Below, piece after piece: positions 27,036 through 34,709 of a stretch of 64,000 nucleotides of DNA; position 1 is the first letter of the stretch; every line of letters starts with the position of its first letter. The position numbers and the translations under genes are program-made. The notes beneath the pieces were generated by a model. The model worked only from the letters and a program-made list of their open reading frames with translations. It was not told the DNA's origin and did not search any database. Origin of the DNA: Mycetocola miduiensis (GTDB lineage: Bacteria > Actinomycetota > Actinomycetes > Actinomycetales > Microbacteriaceae); the NCBI RefSeq assembly GCF_900115155.1, contig NZ_FOVM01000009.1, forward strand, positions 78,552 to 142,551. Direction: 5' to 3'.

Positions 27036-27860
27036 ATGACTACGAACCTCTCGACCCAGACGGCCACCCACCGGTTGATCAGCTGGAACCTCCTGCCGGG
27101 GTTGCTGCTCGCCGCATCAGGTTTCCTGCTTTTCGGTGTGCACTGGCGCCCGGGCGGTTACCTCGTCCTCGCCGCGGCCCTCGTCGCCGCCGCGATCGTC
27201 AACCGTGCCCTCGCGAAAGACCTTCTGCTCATCGCCGCCGGGCTGGGGATCATCAGTCTCGTCCAGATCAATACGGACATCTCATGGGAACACATGATCA
27301 TCATGGGGATCGCCCTCGGCGCCGCCGTGCTGGTCCCCTACCTGACCTCACGCTTCGTCTACCGCGACCACGCCATCCGGTTCCCCGTGGCCACCGGCCA
27401 GCGCTGGACGAAGGTCGAGTGGTGGTACCTCATCGCCGTCGTCGTCCTCGGCTGGATCCTGCTGCCGGTCTACATGATCCCAACCGATGTCTACCAGAAT
27501 TGGCCAGCGGCGACCGCTCCCGACGAAATCGCCCGCCTGTTCCTCGGAACCAACGCGCTCGGCATCTGGGATGAACTGTTTTTCATCTGCACCTGCTTCA
27601 CGCTTCTGCGCAGGCACTTCCCCGACTGGCAGGCTAACCTGATCCAGGCCGTGCTGTTCACCTCGTTCCTCTGGGAACTCGGCTTCCACGCGTGGGGGCC
27701 GTTGCTCATCTTCCCGTTCGCACTCGTCCAGGGCTGGATCTTCAAGCAGACGAAGTCACTGTCGTACATCGTCAGTGTCCACCTGCTGTTCGACTTCGTC
27801 CTCTTCCTCGTGCTGCTGCATGCGCACAACCCCGAGTGGCTCGCCATCTTCCTCTACTGA
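27036..27860 (+). CDS. Polytopic membrane protein, CPBP (CAAX protease-like) family, atypical motif
   Basis: 274 residues with about eight hydrophobic spans. The C-terminal half resembles CPBP intramembrane proteases: an acidic pair at WDELFFICTCF (near residue 175), FTSFLWELGFHAW, and a late HLLFDFVLFLV. Canonical members have EExxxR in the first motif; here it is DE followed by no Arg at the right spacing, so glutamyl endopeptidase activity is doubtful. Family members process prenylated peptides or contribute to bacteriocin self-immunity. The ATG start follows AAGGTCCC. It is downstream of gnd but beyond its terminator, and precedes a small acidic protein gene. Confidence 0.65.
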   Translation: MTTNLSTQTATHRLISWNLLPGLLLAASGFLLFGVHWRPGGYLVLAAALVAAAIVNRALAKDLLLIAAGLGIISLVQINTDISWEHMIIMGIALGAAVLVPYLTSRFVYRDHAIRFPVATGQRWTKVEWWYLIAVVVLGWILLPVYMIPTDVYQNWPAATAPDEIARLFLGTNALGIWDELFFICTCFTLLRRHFPDWQANLIQAVLFTSFLWELGFHAWGPLLIFPFALVQGWIFKQTKSLSYIVSVHLLFDFVLFLVLLHAHNPEWLAIFLY

Positions 27861-27963
27861 GCCGGCGCGCCACGGCGACGGCACAACTGGGAATCGACCC
27901 CACCCGCCCGGACTTTCCCCCTGGCAGGGCACAATGGGAGACCAACAGTGAAGGAGATCACAA

Positions 27964-28206
27964 ATGACTGACGACCGCACTCAGGACGCTCCCGTCGAGG
28001 ACCAGCACCCGCAGCCCATCGATGACAAGGTGGCGGGGATTCTCGTGCAGGAAGAAGCCGACCTGGCCGGCCATGATCAGGCCGAGATTCTCGAGGCTCT
28101 TCGGCAGCGATTCGCGGACGCCGGGATCGCGATCTCCGAGGACGAACTGCTTGAACAGAGCGTCAGAATCGCAGGGGCCGACGGGGGCGATTTCTCCGAC
28201 CGGTGA
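27964..28206 (+). CDS. Small acidic hypothetical protein
   Basis: 80 residues, rich in Asp, Glu, Gln and Ala. It is mostly predicted helix with a disordered N-terminus (MTDDRTQDAPVEDQHPQP), followed by ILVQEEADLAGHDQAEILEA and RFADAGIAISEDELLEQSVR. There is no Cys, no membrane span and no motif I can name. AAGGAG lies 8 bases upstream of the ATG, and base usage at third positions is GC-rich, both supporting a real gene. A long hairpin starts 9 bases after its stop. Its function is unknown. Confidence 0.65.
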   Translation: MTDDRTQDAPVEDQHPQPIDDKVAGILVQEEADLAGHDQAEILEALRQRFADAGIAISEDELLEQSVRIAGADGGDFSDR

Positions 28207-28214
28207 GATCACGG

Positions 28215-28257
28215 GTTCGAAAACTGTCAAGCCCCTGTACAGGGGCAGTCTTCGAAC
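28215..28257 (+). terminator. Extended hairpin after the small acidic protein gene
   Basis: A nested inverted repeat: outer gttcgaa / ttcgaac, middle actg / cagt, inner gcccctgtacaggggc. Only a small asymmetric bulge (tcaa) interrupts it. It follows the stop at 28206 and could terminate transcription, though no T run follows. Confidence 0.6.
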
Positions 28258-28348
28258 TTAACCTCAGAATTAGAAGATCCTTCCCCGAGTTGCCCCGCTT
28301 AGGTGCTAGTGAGAGCACCCGGACGACGGGATATTCCGGAGGGTCTTT

Positions 28349-28379
28349 GAGGGCGGGATAGTCGGGATATCCCGCCCTC
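28349..28379. terminator. Bidirectional terminator between the small acidic gene and prs
   Basis: A perfect 12-base inverted repeat gagggcgggata / tatcccgccctc with a 7-base loop, followed by TCTCTTAT on the plus strand, lies 20 bases beyond the prs stop. Confidence 0.8.
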
Positions 28380-28399
28380 TCTTATGCCCGGATCGCGAC

Positions 28400-29377
28400 C
28401 TACGCGGCGCCGTCGAACATGCTCGTAACAGAGCCGTCCTCGAACACCTCGCGGATGGCGCGGCCGAGCAAGGGTGCGATCGGCAGAACCATGAGGCTCG
28501 GGAAGCGCTTGTCTTCTGGCACCGGCAGGGTGTCTGTGACCACGACCGAGTCGATGAAGTCGCTCTGCAGGATGTCGGTCGCCGGGTCACTGAAGACCGC
28601 GTGCGTCGCCGCGACGACGACACCGAGGGCGCCGGCCGCTTTGAGCGCTTCGGCGGCGCGGACGATCGTGCGGCCGGTGTCGATGAGGTCGTCGACGAGC
28701 AGGCACACGCGTCCTTCGACTTGTCCGACGATCTCGTGAACCGAGACCTGATTCGGCACAAGCGGGTCACGGCGTTTGTGGATGATCGCCAGCGGAACGC
28801 CGAGCTTGTCGCTCCAGATGTCGGCGACACGGACACGGCCCATGTCCGGCGAGACGACAGTGAGCGTTTCAGGGTCGAGCTTCTCACGGAAGTGGTTCAG
28901 CAGCACCGGCATCGCGAAGAGATGGTCGACGGGGCCGTCGAAGAAGCCCTGGATCTGTGCGGCGTGGAGATCTACAGACATGATCCGGTCCGCGCCGGCG
29001 ACCTTGAACAGGTCGGCGACGAGGCGGGCCGAGATCGGCTCACGTCCGCGGCCCTTCTTGTCCTGACGGGCGTACGGGTAGAACGGGGCGACCACGGTGA
29101 TGCGCTTGGCGGATGCGCGCTTGAGGGCATCCACCATGATGAGTTGCTCCATCAACCACTCATTGATCGGAGCGGTGTGCGACTGGATGACGAACGCGTC
29201 GCTTCCGCGCACGCTTTCGTCGAAGCGGGCGTACAGCTCGCCGTTCGCGAAGGTGCGCGCATCGGTTGGCACGAGTTCTGAGCCGAGCTCTGCAGCGATG
29301 TCGAGCGCCAGTTGCGGGTGCGCCCTCCCTGACACGAGGACCAGTCGTTTCTCTCCGCTGCTTTTGATGCCCGACAC
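28400..29377 (-). CDS. prs: Ribose-phosphate pyrophosphokinase (PRPP synthetase)
   Basis: 325 residues, class I PRPP synthetase. It transfers pyrophosphate from ATP to ribose 5-phosphate, supplying purine, pyrimidine, histidine and tryptophan synthesis. Visible motifs: FANGELYARFDESVRG, the divalent-metal and catalytic region VVAPFYPYARQDKKGRGREP, VDLHAAQIQGFFD, and the PRPP loop CLLVDDLIDTGRTI. The start is GTG (reading MSGIKSSGEK) with AGGAAG upstream. It lies 37 bases downstream of glmU, the conserved actinobacterial glmU-prs order, so the two are probably cotranscribed. Confidence 0.96.
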   Translation of the reverse strand: MSGIKSSGEKRLVLVSGRAHPQLALDIAAELGSELVPTDARTFANGELYARFDESVRGSDAFVIQSHTAPINEWLMEQLIMVDALKRASAKRITVVAPFYPYARQDKKGRGREPISARLVADLFKVAGADRIMSVDLHAAQIQGFFDGPVDHLFAMPVLLNHFREKLDPETLTVVSPDMGRVRVADIWSDKLGVPLAIIHKRRDPLVPNQVSVHEIVGQVEGRVCLLVDDLIDTGRTIVRAAEALKAAGALGVVVAATHAVFSDPATDILQSDFIDSVVVTDTLPVPEDKRFPSLMVLPIAPLLGRAIREVFEDGSVTSMFDGAA

Positions 29378-29414
29378 GAGCCCTGCTTCCTGCCGATACT
29401 GTCGGCGTTAGTGC

Positions 29415-30857
29415 TTAGTTTTCTTCGGGGGACGTGTGCTGTGCCCGAGCCGCGGCTTCTGCTGCGGCCGTGCCAGGACGGTGAGATTGGGTCCAACCGT
29501 CCATGTTCCGCTGGGGGGCGACGTTGATCGCCAGCGCTCCGGCCGGTACGTCCTTTCGGACGACTGTTCCCGCTCCGGTGTACGCCCCGTCGCCAATCCT
29601 AACCGGAGCGACGAAGACGCCGTGCGATCCGGTTCGCACATGTGAACCGACGACGGACGAGTGCTTCTTCACACCGTCGTAATTGGCGAAGATGCTCCCG
29701 GCGCCGATGTTGGACTCTTCGCCGATCTCCGCATCTCCGACATACGACAGGTGCGGGACTTTGCTCCCCGTCCCGATGCGGGCGTTCTTGGTCTCAACGA
29801 AGGCACCGATCTTGCCGTCGGCTCCCAGAACGGTCCCGGGCCGCAGGTATGAAAACGGCCCGACGGATGCTCCAGCGCCGATGACGGCGAGAGTCGCGTC
29901 GGTGCGTTTCACTTCGGCGCCTTCGCCTACCTCACAGTCGACGAGGGTGGTGTCCGGGCCGATCACGGCACCGGTTTCGACGGCGGTTGCCCCGAGCAAC
30001 TGGGTCCCTGGCTTCACCGTCACATCCGGGGCGAGGCTGACCTTAAGGTCGATCCAGGTCGATGCGGGGTCCTGGATCGTCACACCGGCCATCTGCCAGC
30101 CGCGGACGATGAGCGCGTTCAGACGGTGGGCCTGTGCGCTCAGCTGCGCGCGGTCGTTGACTCCCTCGACCAGCCACGGCTCGGCGACCGGAATCGCCGC
30201 GACGTCGCCACCCGAGGCGCGGAGCAATTCGACCACATCGGTGAGGTACTTCTCGCCCTGCGCGTTGTCGGTCGTGAGATTCGCGAGCTGCGCCCGAAGG
30301 GACCCGAGCGTGAAGAGATAGACGCCGGCGTTGATCTCCCGAACCGCTCGCTCCGTTTCCGAAGCATCCTTTTGTTCAACGATGCGGTCGAGCCCGCCGG
30401 ACTCCCCACGGATGATGCGGCCATAGCCCGTGGCGTCGTCGAGGACGGCGGAGAGCAGCGTCGCAGCGGTTTGTGCTTCCCTGTGGCTGGCGACGAGCGA
30501 GGACAGGGTACCCGCGTCGAGGAGAGGGACATCGCCGTTCACGACGAGGACGTCGCCGTCGAAGTTCGCTGGGAGAGCATCGACGGCCTGCTCGACGGCC
30601 CGACCGGTGCCGGGGACCTCGTCCTGGTCGACGATGATGCTGTCGGGCAGTTCTGCGGTGATGACCTCGACGAGGCGGTCGCGTTCGTGGCGCACGACAG
30701 CGACGACATGGGCAGCATCCAGAGCACGAGCCGTTGCCAGGACGTGGCCGACGAGCGGCACACCCGCGATCGGGTGAAGCAGCTTCGGGGTCGAAGACTT
30801 CATCCGCGTCCCCTGGCCGGCGGCCAGGATCACGATGGCAAGGTTGTTGTCTGGCAC
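29415..30857 (-). CDS. glmU: Bifunctional UDP-N-acetylglucosamine pyrophosphorylase/glucosamine-1-phosphate N-acetyltransferase
   Basis: 480 residues with both GlmU domains. The N-terminal uridylyltransferase has IVILAAGQGTRMKS (residues about 8-21) and the metal-binding VVNGDVPLLD. The C-terminal acetyltransferase is a left-handed beta helix of hexapeptide repeats (HLSYVGDAEIGEESNIGAGS, FVAPVRIGDGAYTGAG). It makes UDP-GlcNAc for peptidoglycan and related polymers. The GTG start at 30857 has GGGGAG upstream; a TTG at 30867-30869 is less likely. A disordered Ala-rich tail follows the beta helix. It lies upstream of prs and just downstream of tRNA-Gln. Confidence 0.96.
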   Translation of the reverse strand: MPDNNLAIVILAAGQGTRMKSSTPKLLHPIAGVPLVGHVLATARALDAAHVVAVVRHERDRLVEVITAELPDSIIVDQDEVPGTGRAVEQAVDALPANFDGDVLVVNGDVPLLDAGTLSSLVASHREAQTAATLLSAVLDDATGYGRIIRGESGGLDRIVEQKDASETERAVREINAGVYLFTLGSLRAQLANLTTDNAQGEKYLTDVVELLRASGGDVAAIPVAEPWLVEGVNDRAQLSAQAHRLNALIVRGWQMAGVTIQDPASTWIDLKVSLAPDVTVKPGTQLLGATAVETGAVIGPDTTLVDCEVGEGAEVKRTDATLAVIGAGASVGPFSYLRPGTVLGADGKIGAFVETKNARIGTGSKVPHLSYVGDAEIGEESNIGAGSIFANYDGVKKHSSVVGSHVRTGSHGVFVAPVRIGDGAYTGAGTVVRKDVPAGALAINVAPQRNMDGWTQSHRPGTAAAEAAARAQHTSPEEN

Positions 30858-30933
30858 GAGTCTCCCCAAGAATCCGATCGGGCGAACTGCCCCTGGTCGT
30901 TCCGGTCGCCCGGGCAGAAACCTGGGCCTTCCG

Positions 30934-31005
30934 CTCCGCCTCCAGGACTCGAACCTGGACCGAACAACTCCAAAGGTTGCCGTGCTGCCATTACACTAAG
31001 GCGGA
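30934..31005 (-). tRNA. tRNA-Gln (anticodon UUG)
   Basis: A 72-base cloverleaf: acceptor TCCGCCT/AGGCGGA, anticodon stem GCAAC/GTTGT, loop CTTTGGA (anticodon TTG), T arm CCAGG-TTCGAGT-CCTGG, discriminator G. No CCA is encoded. It lies upstream of glmU on the same strand, a frequent actinobacterial arrangement. Confidence 0.93.
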
Positions 31006-31083
31006 CCGCACTCGCGTGCAGTAGTCCAGTCTGCCAGATAGTTGCCGCACCCAGAGCCGACGCGTCGCCGCCATAATGGACGC

Positions 31084-31584
31084 ATGCCTGAAGTTCACGA
31101 CGAAGTCGACCGCATCGTCGGGGCCTGGCAGCGCGAGCGTCCCGACCTCAACTTCGCCCCGTTGCAGGTGCTTTCGCGGGTCGGGCGGCTGACCCGGCAC
31201 CTCGACCGCGCCCGCCGCACGGCTTTCACCCGCTCGAAACTCGAATCATGGGAATTCGATGTGCTCAGCGCACTCCGGCGAGCGGGCGAGCCGTACACCC
31301 TCAGCCCCAAGCAACTGCTCCAGCAGACCCTGGTCTCCAGCGGAACGATGACCAACCGGATCGACCGGCTCGTGGCATCCGGCCTCGTCGAACGCAAGGC
31401 CGACCCGGGCGACGGGCGCGGCATCCTCGTGGTGATGACCCTGACGGGGCTCACTCGGGTGGACGCCGCGATCACCCGCCTCGTCGACGCTGAAGCCGAC
31501 ATGCTGGCGGCCCTGTCGCCCGCCGATCAGCAGAAGCTCGCCGGCCTGCTCCGGAAGCTCAGTATGGGCTTCGACCAGAGCTGA
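31084..31584 (+). CDS. MarR family transcriptional regulator
   Basis: 166 residues. A winged-helix domain is recognisable: WEFDVLSALRRAGEPYTLSP, LLQQTLVSSGTMTNRIDRLV (recognition helix, about residues 75-95) and the wing RKADPGDGRGILVVMT. Helices at both ends should make the dimer interface. MarR proteins repress nearby genes until a small phenolic or oxidant ligand binds. The ATG at 31084 is chosen because the longer frame from 31042 runs out of the region just after tRNA-Gln. It is convergent with metI, so it is not obviously part of the methionine operon; its target is unknown. Confidence 0.87.
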   Translation: MPEVHDEVDRIVGAWQRERPDLNFAPLQVLSRVGRLTRHLDRARRTAFTRSKLESWEFDVLSALRRAGEPYTLSPKQLLQQTLVSSGTMTNRIDRLVASGLVERKADPGDGRGILVVMTLTGLTRVDAAITRLVDAEADMLAALSPADQQKLAGLLRKLSMGFDQS

Positions 31585-31606
31585 ACCGCACGGAGCAGAG
31601 CGGCAG

Positions 31607-32266
31607 CTAACGCCGCATGATCCTCCTGGCCAGGGCGTTCCCGAAGAACTGGATCAGCTGGACGAACAGGATGACGACGAGTACAGCCGCCCAGGTGACG
31701 GCCGGGTTGAACTGCCTGTAGCCGTACTGGATCGCGAAGTTACCGATGCCGCCGCCGCCAATGTAGCCGCCGACTGCTGACATGTCCACGAGAACGATCA
31801 ACACGAACGTGTAGCCGAGGATCAGCGGCCCGAGTGCCTCAGGCAGCAGCACGGTGCGGATAATCCGGAACGGCCCGGCTCCCGCCGCCCGTGCAGCTTC
31901 GATCACACCTGGCGAGACGGTGAGCAGGTTCTGCTCAACGATGCGGCTGATGCCGAATGCGGCGCCGATCGAGATGGCGAAGATGAGCGCACCGTTGCCG
32001 ATGCCTGTGCCGAGGACGGCGCGCGCCAGCGGCTGGATGGCGGCGATAAAGATGATGAACGGGATCGGCCGGAAGATGTTCACGAGGACGTTGATCACCG
32101 TGAACGCGAACCGGTTCTCGAGGATCGAGCCCGGGCGGGTAACGTACAGGCCGAGCCCGATGAAGAGACCGGCGATGCCACCGAAGAGCAGGCTCGCCGC
32201 GACGATGTAAAGCGTCTCCCACGCGGCTTCACCGAGCAGGGGCAGAAGGTCGATGAGCTTGTCCAT
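31607..32266 (-). CDS. metI: Methionine ABC transporter permease
   Basis: 219 residues with five to six membrane spans and the ABC permease cytoplasmic loop (GVIEAARAAGAGPFRIIRTV, about residues 115-134), which contacts MetN. The N-terminus LPLLGEAAWETLYIV and NIFRPIPFIIFIAAI match MetI. It forms the membrane channel of the D/L-methionine importer with MetN and MetQ. Its ATG overlaps the metN stop by one base (TAATG), indicating tight coupling. It is the last gene of the metQNI operon; a 22-base gap separates it from the convergent MarR gene. Confidence 0.93.
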   Translation of the reverse strand: MDKLIDLLPLLGEAAWETLYIVAASLLFGGIAGLFIGLGLYVTRPGSILENRFAFTVINVLVNIFRPIPFIIFIAAIQPLARAVLGTGIGNGALIFAISIGAAFGISRIVEQNLLTVSPGVIEAARAAGAGPFRIIRTVLLPEALGPLILGYTFVLIVLVDMSAVGGYIGGGGIGNFAIQYGYRQFNPAVTWAAVLVVILFVQLIQFFGNALARRIMRR

Positions 32267-33297
32267 TACCTGCTCACCTCCGTCACTTCTGAGTGGGTGG
32301 CTATTCGGGCGAGAACGGAGTCGATGGCCGCGTCATCCCCGGTCAGCGCCAGGGTCAGGTGCCCGAACGCCCGGCCGCGGATGTCGTTGATTCCGCCGTA
32401 CACGAGCTCGAAGCGGATGCCTGCAGCGGCGAGGTCGAGGAACACCTGCGCCTGCGAGGCGTTGCCGTCACGGAATGAGAAAGTGACGATCCGTCCCTCA
32501 TGGCGGGCTTTGAGCGTGGCGACCTCGACCGGCGAGGGGATTCCCTGCACAACGGTCGAGACGAACCGCGCGCTGGCAGCGTTCTCGGGCTGGGAGAAGA
32601 CGTCGAAGACGTCCCCGCGTTCGACGATGCGCCCGCCGTCCATGACAGCGACCTTCGTCGCCAAGCTGCGGATGACGTCCATCTCGTGGGTGATGAGGAT
32701 GATGGTGACGCCGAGCTCACGGTTGACCCGGGCAAGCAGTGAGAGGACCTCGCTCGTGGTCTCGGGGTCGAGGGCGCTCGTCGCCTCGTCCGCCAGCAGC
32801 AGCGAGGGCGACGTGGCGAGAGCCCTGGCGATGCCCACCCGCTGCTTCTGGCCGCCCGAGAGCTGGTCCGGGTAGTTCTTCGCCTTGTCGCTCAACCCGA
32901 CAAACGCGAGCATTTCCGCGACGCGGGCGGTGACCTCGGCCGAAGATCGTCCGGCGACTTCCAGCGGGTACGCGACGTTGCGGGCAACGGTCTTCGAGTT
33001 GAAGAGGTTGAACTGCTGGAAAATCATCCCGATGTCACCACGGACGGCACGCATCGACCGCTCGGGCAACGAGGTGATCTCGGTGCCGTTGACGACGATG
33101 CTGCCTGATGTGGCCTTCTCGAGCCCGTTCACCAGGCGCACGAGTGTGGACTTTCCTGCGCCGGAGTAGCCGATGATGCCGTATACGTCACCCCGCTCAA
33201 CTTCGAGGGTCACGCCGTCGATCGCGACGACCGGGGCGCCGCCCTTCTGGGCCGACGGGTACGACTTTACGACATCCGTCATGCTGACGATGCTCAC
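32266..33297 (-). CDS. metN: Methionine ABC transporter ATP-binding protein
   Basis: 343 residues. Walker A is IIGYSGAGKSTLVRLVNGL (near residues 39-57), the signature is LSGGQKQRVGIARALA, and Walker B is LLLADEATSALDPETT. After the ATPase comes a C-terminal NIL domain (about 260-340), the regulatory domain through which internal methionine inhibits uptake in the E. coli transporter. The GTG at 33297 (VSIVSMTDVVKS) follows GAGAGAGGA; the longer frame to 33453 is spurious. It sits between metQ and metI, 100 bases downstream of metQ. Confidence 0.94.
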   Translation of the reverse strand: MSIVSMTDVVKSYPSAQKGGAPVVAIDGVTLEVERGDVYGIIGYSGAGKSTLVRLVNGLEKATSGSIVVNGTEITSLPERSMRAVRGDIGMIFQQFNLFNSKTVARNVAYPLEVAGRSSAEVTARVAEMLAFVGLSDKAKNYPDQLSGGQKQRVGIARALATSPSLLLADEATSALDPETTSEVLSLLARVNRELGVTIILITHEMDVIRSLATKVAVMDGGRIVERGDVFDVFSQPENAASARFVSTVVQGIPSPVEVATLKARHEGRIVTFSFRDGNASQAQVFLDLAAAGIRFELVYGGINDIRGRAFGHLTLALTGDDAAIDSVLARIATHSEVTEVSR

Positions 33298-33397
33298 GGG
33301 GATTCCTCTCTCGATTCCCTCAACAGGCCGCGGCGCGAACAGGCGCCGGAGCATCCGCTCCGGCGCCTCTCCGCCTGGTGGCGCTTCGACGTGGGAC

Positions 33398-34303
33398 TTA
33401 GCCCTGCTCGGCGATCTGCTCCTGAACGGTCTTGAGCGACTCGAGGAGGTCATCCACCGGAGTCTTCACCATCACGGCGGTGCCGCCCGCGTTCTCGACG
33501 ACACCATCGGTGACCGCCTTCGAGTCCTGGTAGATCTCGACGAGCTTCTTGTAGGTCTCATTGTCGGCATCCTCGGAACGGGCCGCGAAAATGTTGACGT
33601 ACGGGAGAGCGTTGGGGTCGGACGGGTCGTCCTGCGCGATGGCATCGGATGCCTCGAGGCCCGAGTCGGTGATGAAGTCGTTGTTGATGATCGCAGCCGC
33701 GACATCCGGCAGCGACGTCGCCGTGAGGGTCGGGTCGAGCTCGGTTACCGTGACGCGGGACTTCGCCTCGTCGATCTCGGCCGAGGTGGAGTAGATGCTG
33801 CCACCGCCCTTGAGGGTGATGAGGTCAGCGGACTGCAGAACGAGGAGCGCGCGAGCGAGGTTGCTCGGGTCGTTCGGCACAGCGACGGTCGCACCGTCGG
33901 GGATGTCCTCGACGCTCTCGTACTGGGTCGAGTACAAGCCCAGCGGGTAGATCGCGGTCGCGCCGATCGGCACGAGGTCCTGGTTGTTAGCCTCGTTGTA
34001 ATCAGCCAGGTAGATGATGTGCTGGAACTGGTTGAGGTCGATCTCACCCTCGGCGAGAGCCGGGTTGGGCTGGTTGTAGTCGGAGAAGTCGACGATTTCG
34101 ACGTCGATGCCTTCGTCGGCTGCCGCGTCGACGTAGGTCTCCCAGTAGGGGTCGCTGGCGCCGACAACACCGATGCGGACCGTCTCGTTGTCAGCGGCTT
34201 CGCCTGCGGTGCCGGCGTTTCCCGCGCACCCGACGAGCAGCGCGGCGAGCGGCACGACGGCCAGTGAGGCCAGGATGCTCTTCTTCAGGGATGACTTCTT
34301 CAC
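33398..34303 (-). CDS. metQ: Methionine-binding lipoprotein of the NlpA/MetQ family
   Basis: 301 residues. The lipoprotein signal is MKKSSLKK-type with lipobox ALLVGC, so Cys26 or thereabouts should be lipidated and the protein anchored outside the membrane. The binding domain shows RIGVVGASDPYWETYVDAA, LNQFQHIIYLADYNE and GATVAVPNDPSNLARALLVL, all typical of MetQ. It delivers methionine to MetI/MetN. The GTG start at 34303 has AAGGA at a proper distance. The first residues of the longer frame are untranslated leader. The leader (34304-34500) is unusually structured and probably regulatory. Confidence 0.94.
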   Translation of the reverse strand: MKKSSLKKSILASLAVVPLAALLVGCAGNAGTAGEAADNETVRIGVVGASDPYWETYVDAAADEGIDVEIVDFSDYNQPNPALAEGEIDLNQFQHIIYLADYNEANNQDLVPIGATAIYPLGLYSTQYESVEDIPDGATVAVPNDPSNLARALLVLQSADLITLKGGGSIYSTSAEIDEAKSRVTVTELDPTLTATSLPDVAAAIINNDFITDSGLEASDAIAQDDPSDPNALPYVNIFAARSEDADNETYKKLVEIYQDSKAVTDGVVENAGGTAVMVKTPVDDLLESLKTVQEQIAEQG

Positions 34304-34500
34304 TGTGAATTCCTTCTTCTTGCGCTGGGCGTGCCGGTTGCGTGGCGTGCGGGCGCAGCACAAACGCCGGAATTTTCCGAGTGGAAAGAAATTTTCCGAG
34401 TGGAAGGAAGGGGGAGGCTGCGCCCGCGTCAGCGCAGGCACAGAGTCAAAAGTAGCTGGGAAATCTTTCGATTGCGAAGTGACCCCTCACACAGCGTCAC
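34304..34500 (-). promoter_or_regulatory. Structured leader of the metQNI operon
   Basis: The metQ upstream region contains an 11-base perfect inverted repeat (gcgggcgcagc at 34349-34359, gctgcgcccgc at 34417-34427). Its 57-base interior holds two 19-base-spaced copies of aattttccgagtggaa (from 34371 and from 34390). I do not see the conserved cores of SAM-I, SAM-II or SAM-IV riboswitches. It could be an operator pair or an RNA control element. Confidence 0.5.
34371..34407 (+). repeat. Two tandem copies of an AT-rich 18-19-base unit
   Basis: aattttccgagtggaaag and aattttccgagtggaagg differ at one of 18 positions and start 19 bases apart. They are strikingly AT-rich for this genome and lie upstream of metQ, inside a larger inverted repeat. 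Confidence 0.85.
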
Positions 34501-34660
34501 AGATAATCCGACTTAAGGAGCGCTCTTGCTCATAATCTTCGATTTGTCGTCCTCTGGCGAAACCGGCGCCCTTCACGCGCGGCTGTCGTCGTATTCTCCT
34601 GCAATTCCGGGACATTGGCGAAACGTCGACTGGCCTGGCAGCAGCAGCGACGATAACAAC

Positions 34661-34690
34661 GAAGCGCCCGGTCTCTCGACCGGGCGCTTC
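34661..34690. terminator. Terminator after the desaturase gene
   Basis: A perfect 13-base stem gaagcgcccggtc / gaccgggcgcttc with a TCTC loop, 20 bases beyond the desaturase stop. It has no long T run. Confidence 0.82.
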
Positions 34691-34709
34691 ATCGAACGTG
34701 GGTGTCAGG

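Noticed and set aside
34304..34500. SAM-I or SAM-IV riboswitch in front of metQ
   Set aside because: The expected conserved cores (the SAM-I GGCAACC-type internal loop and the SAM-IV pseudoknot sequences) were not found on the minus strand; only repeats and an inverted repeat are present.
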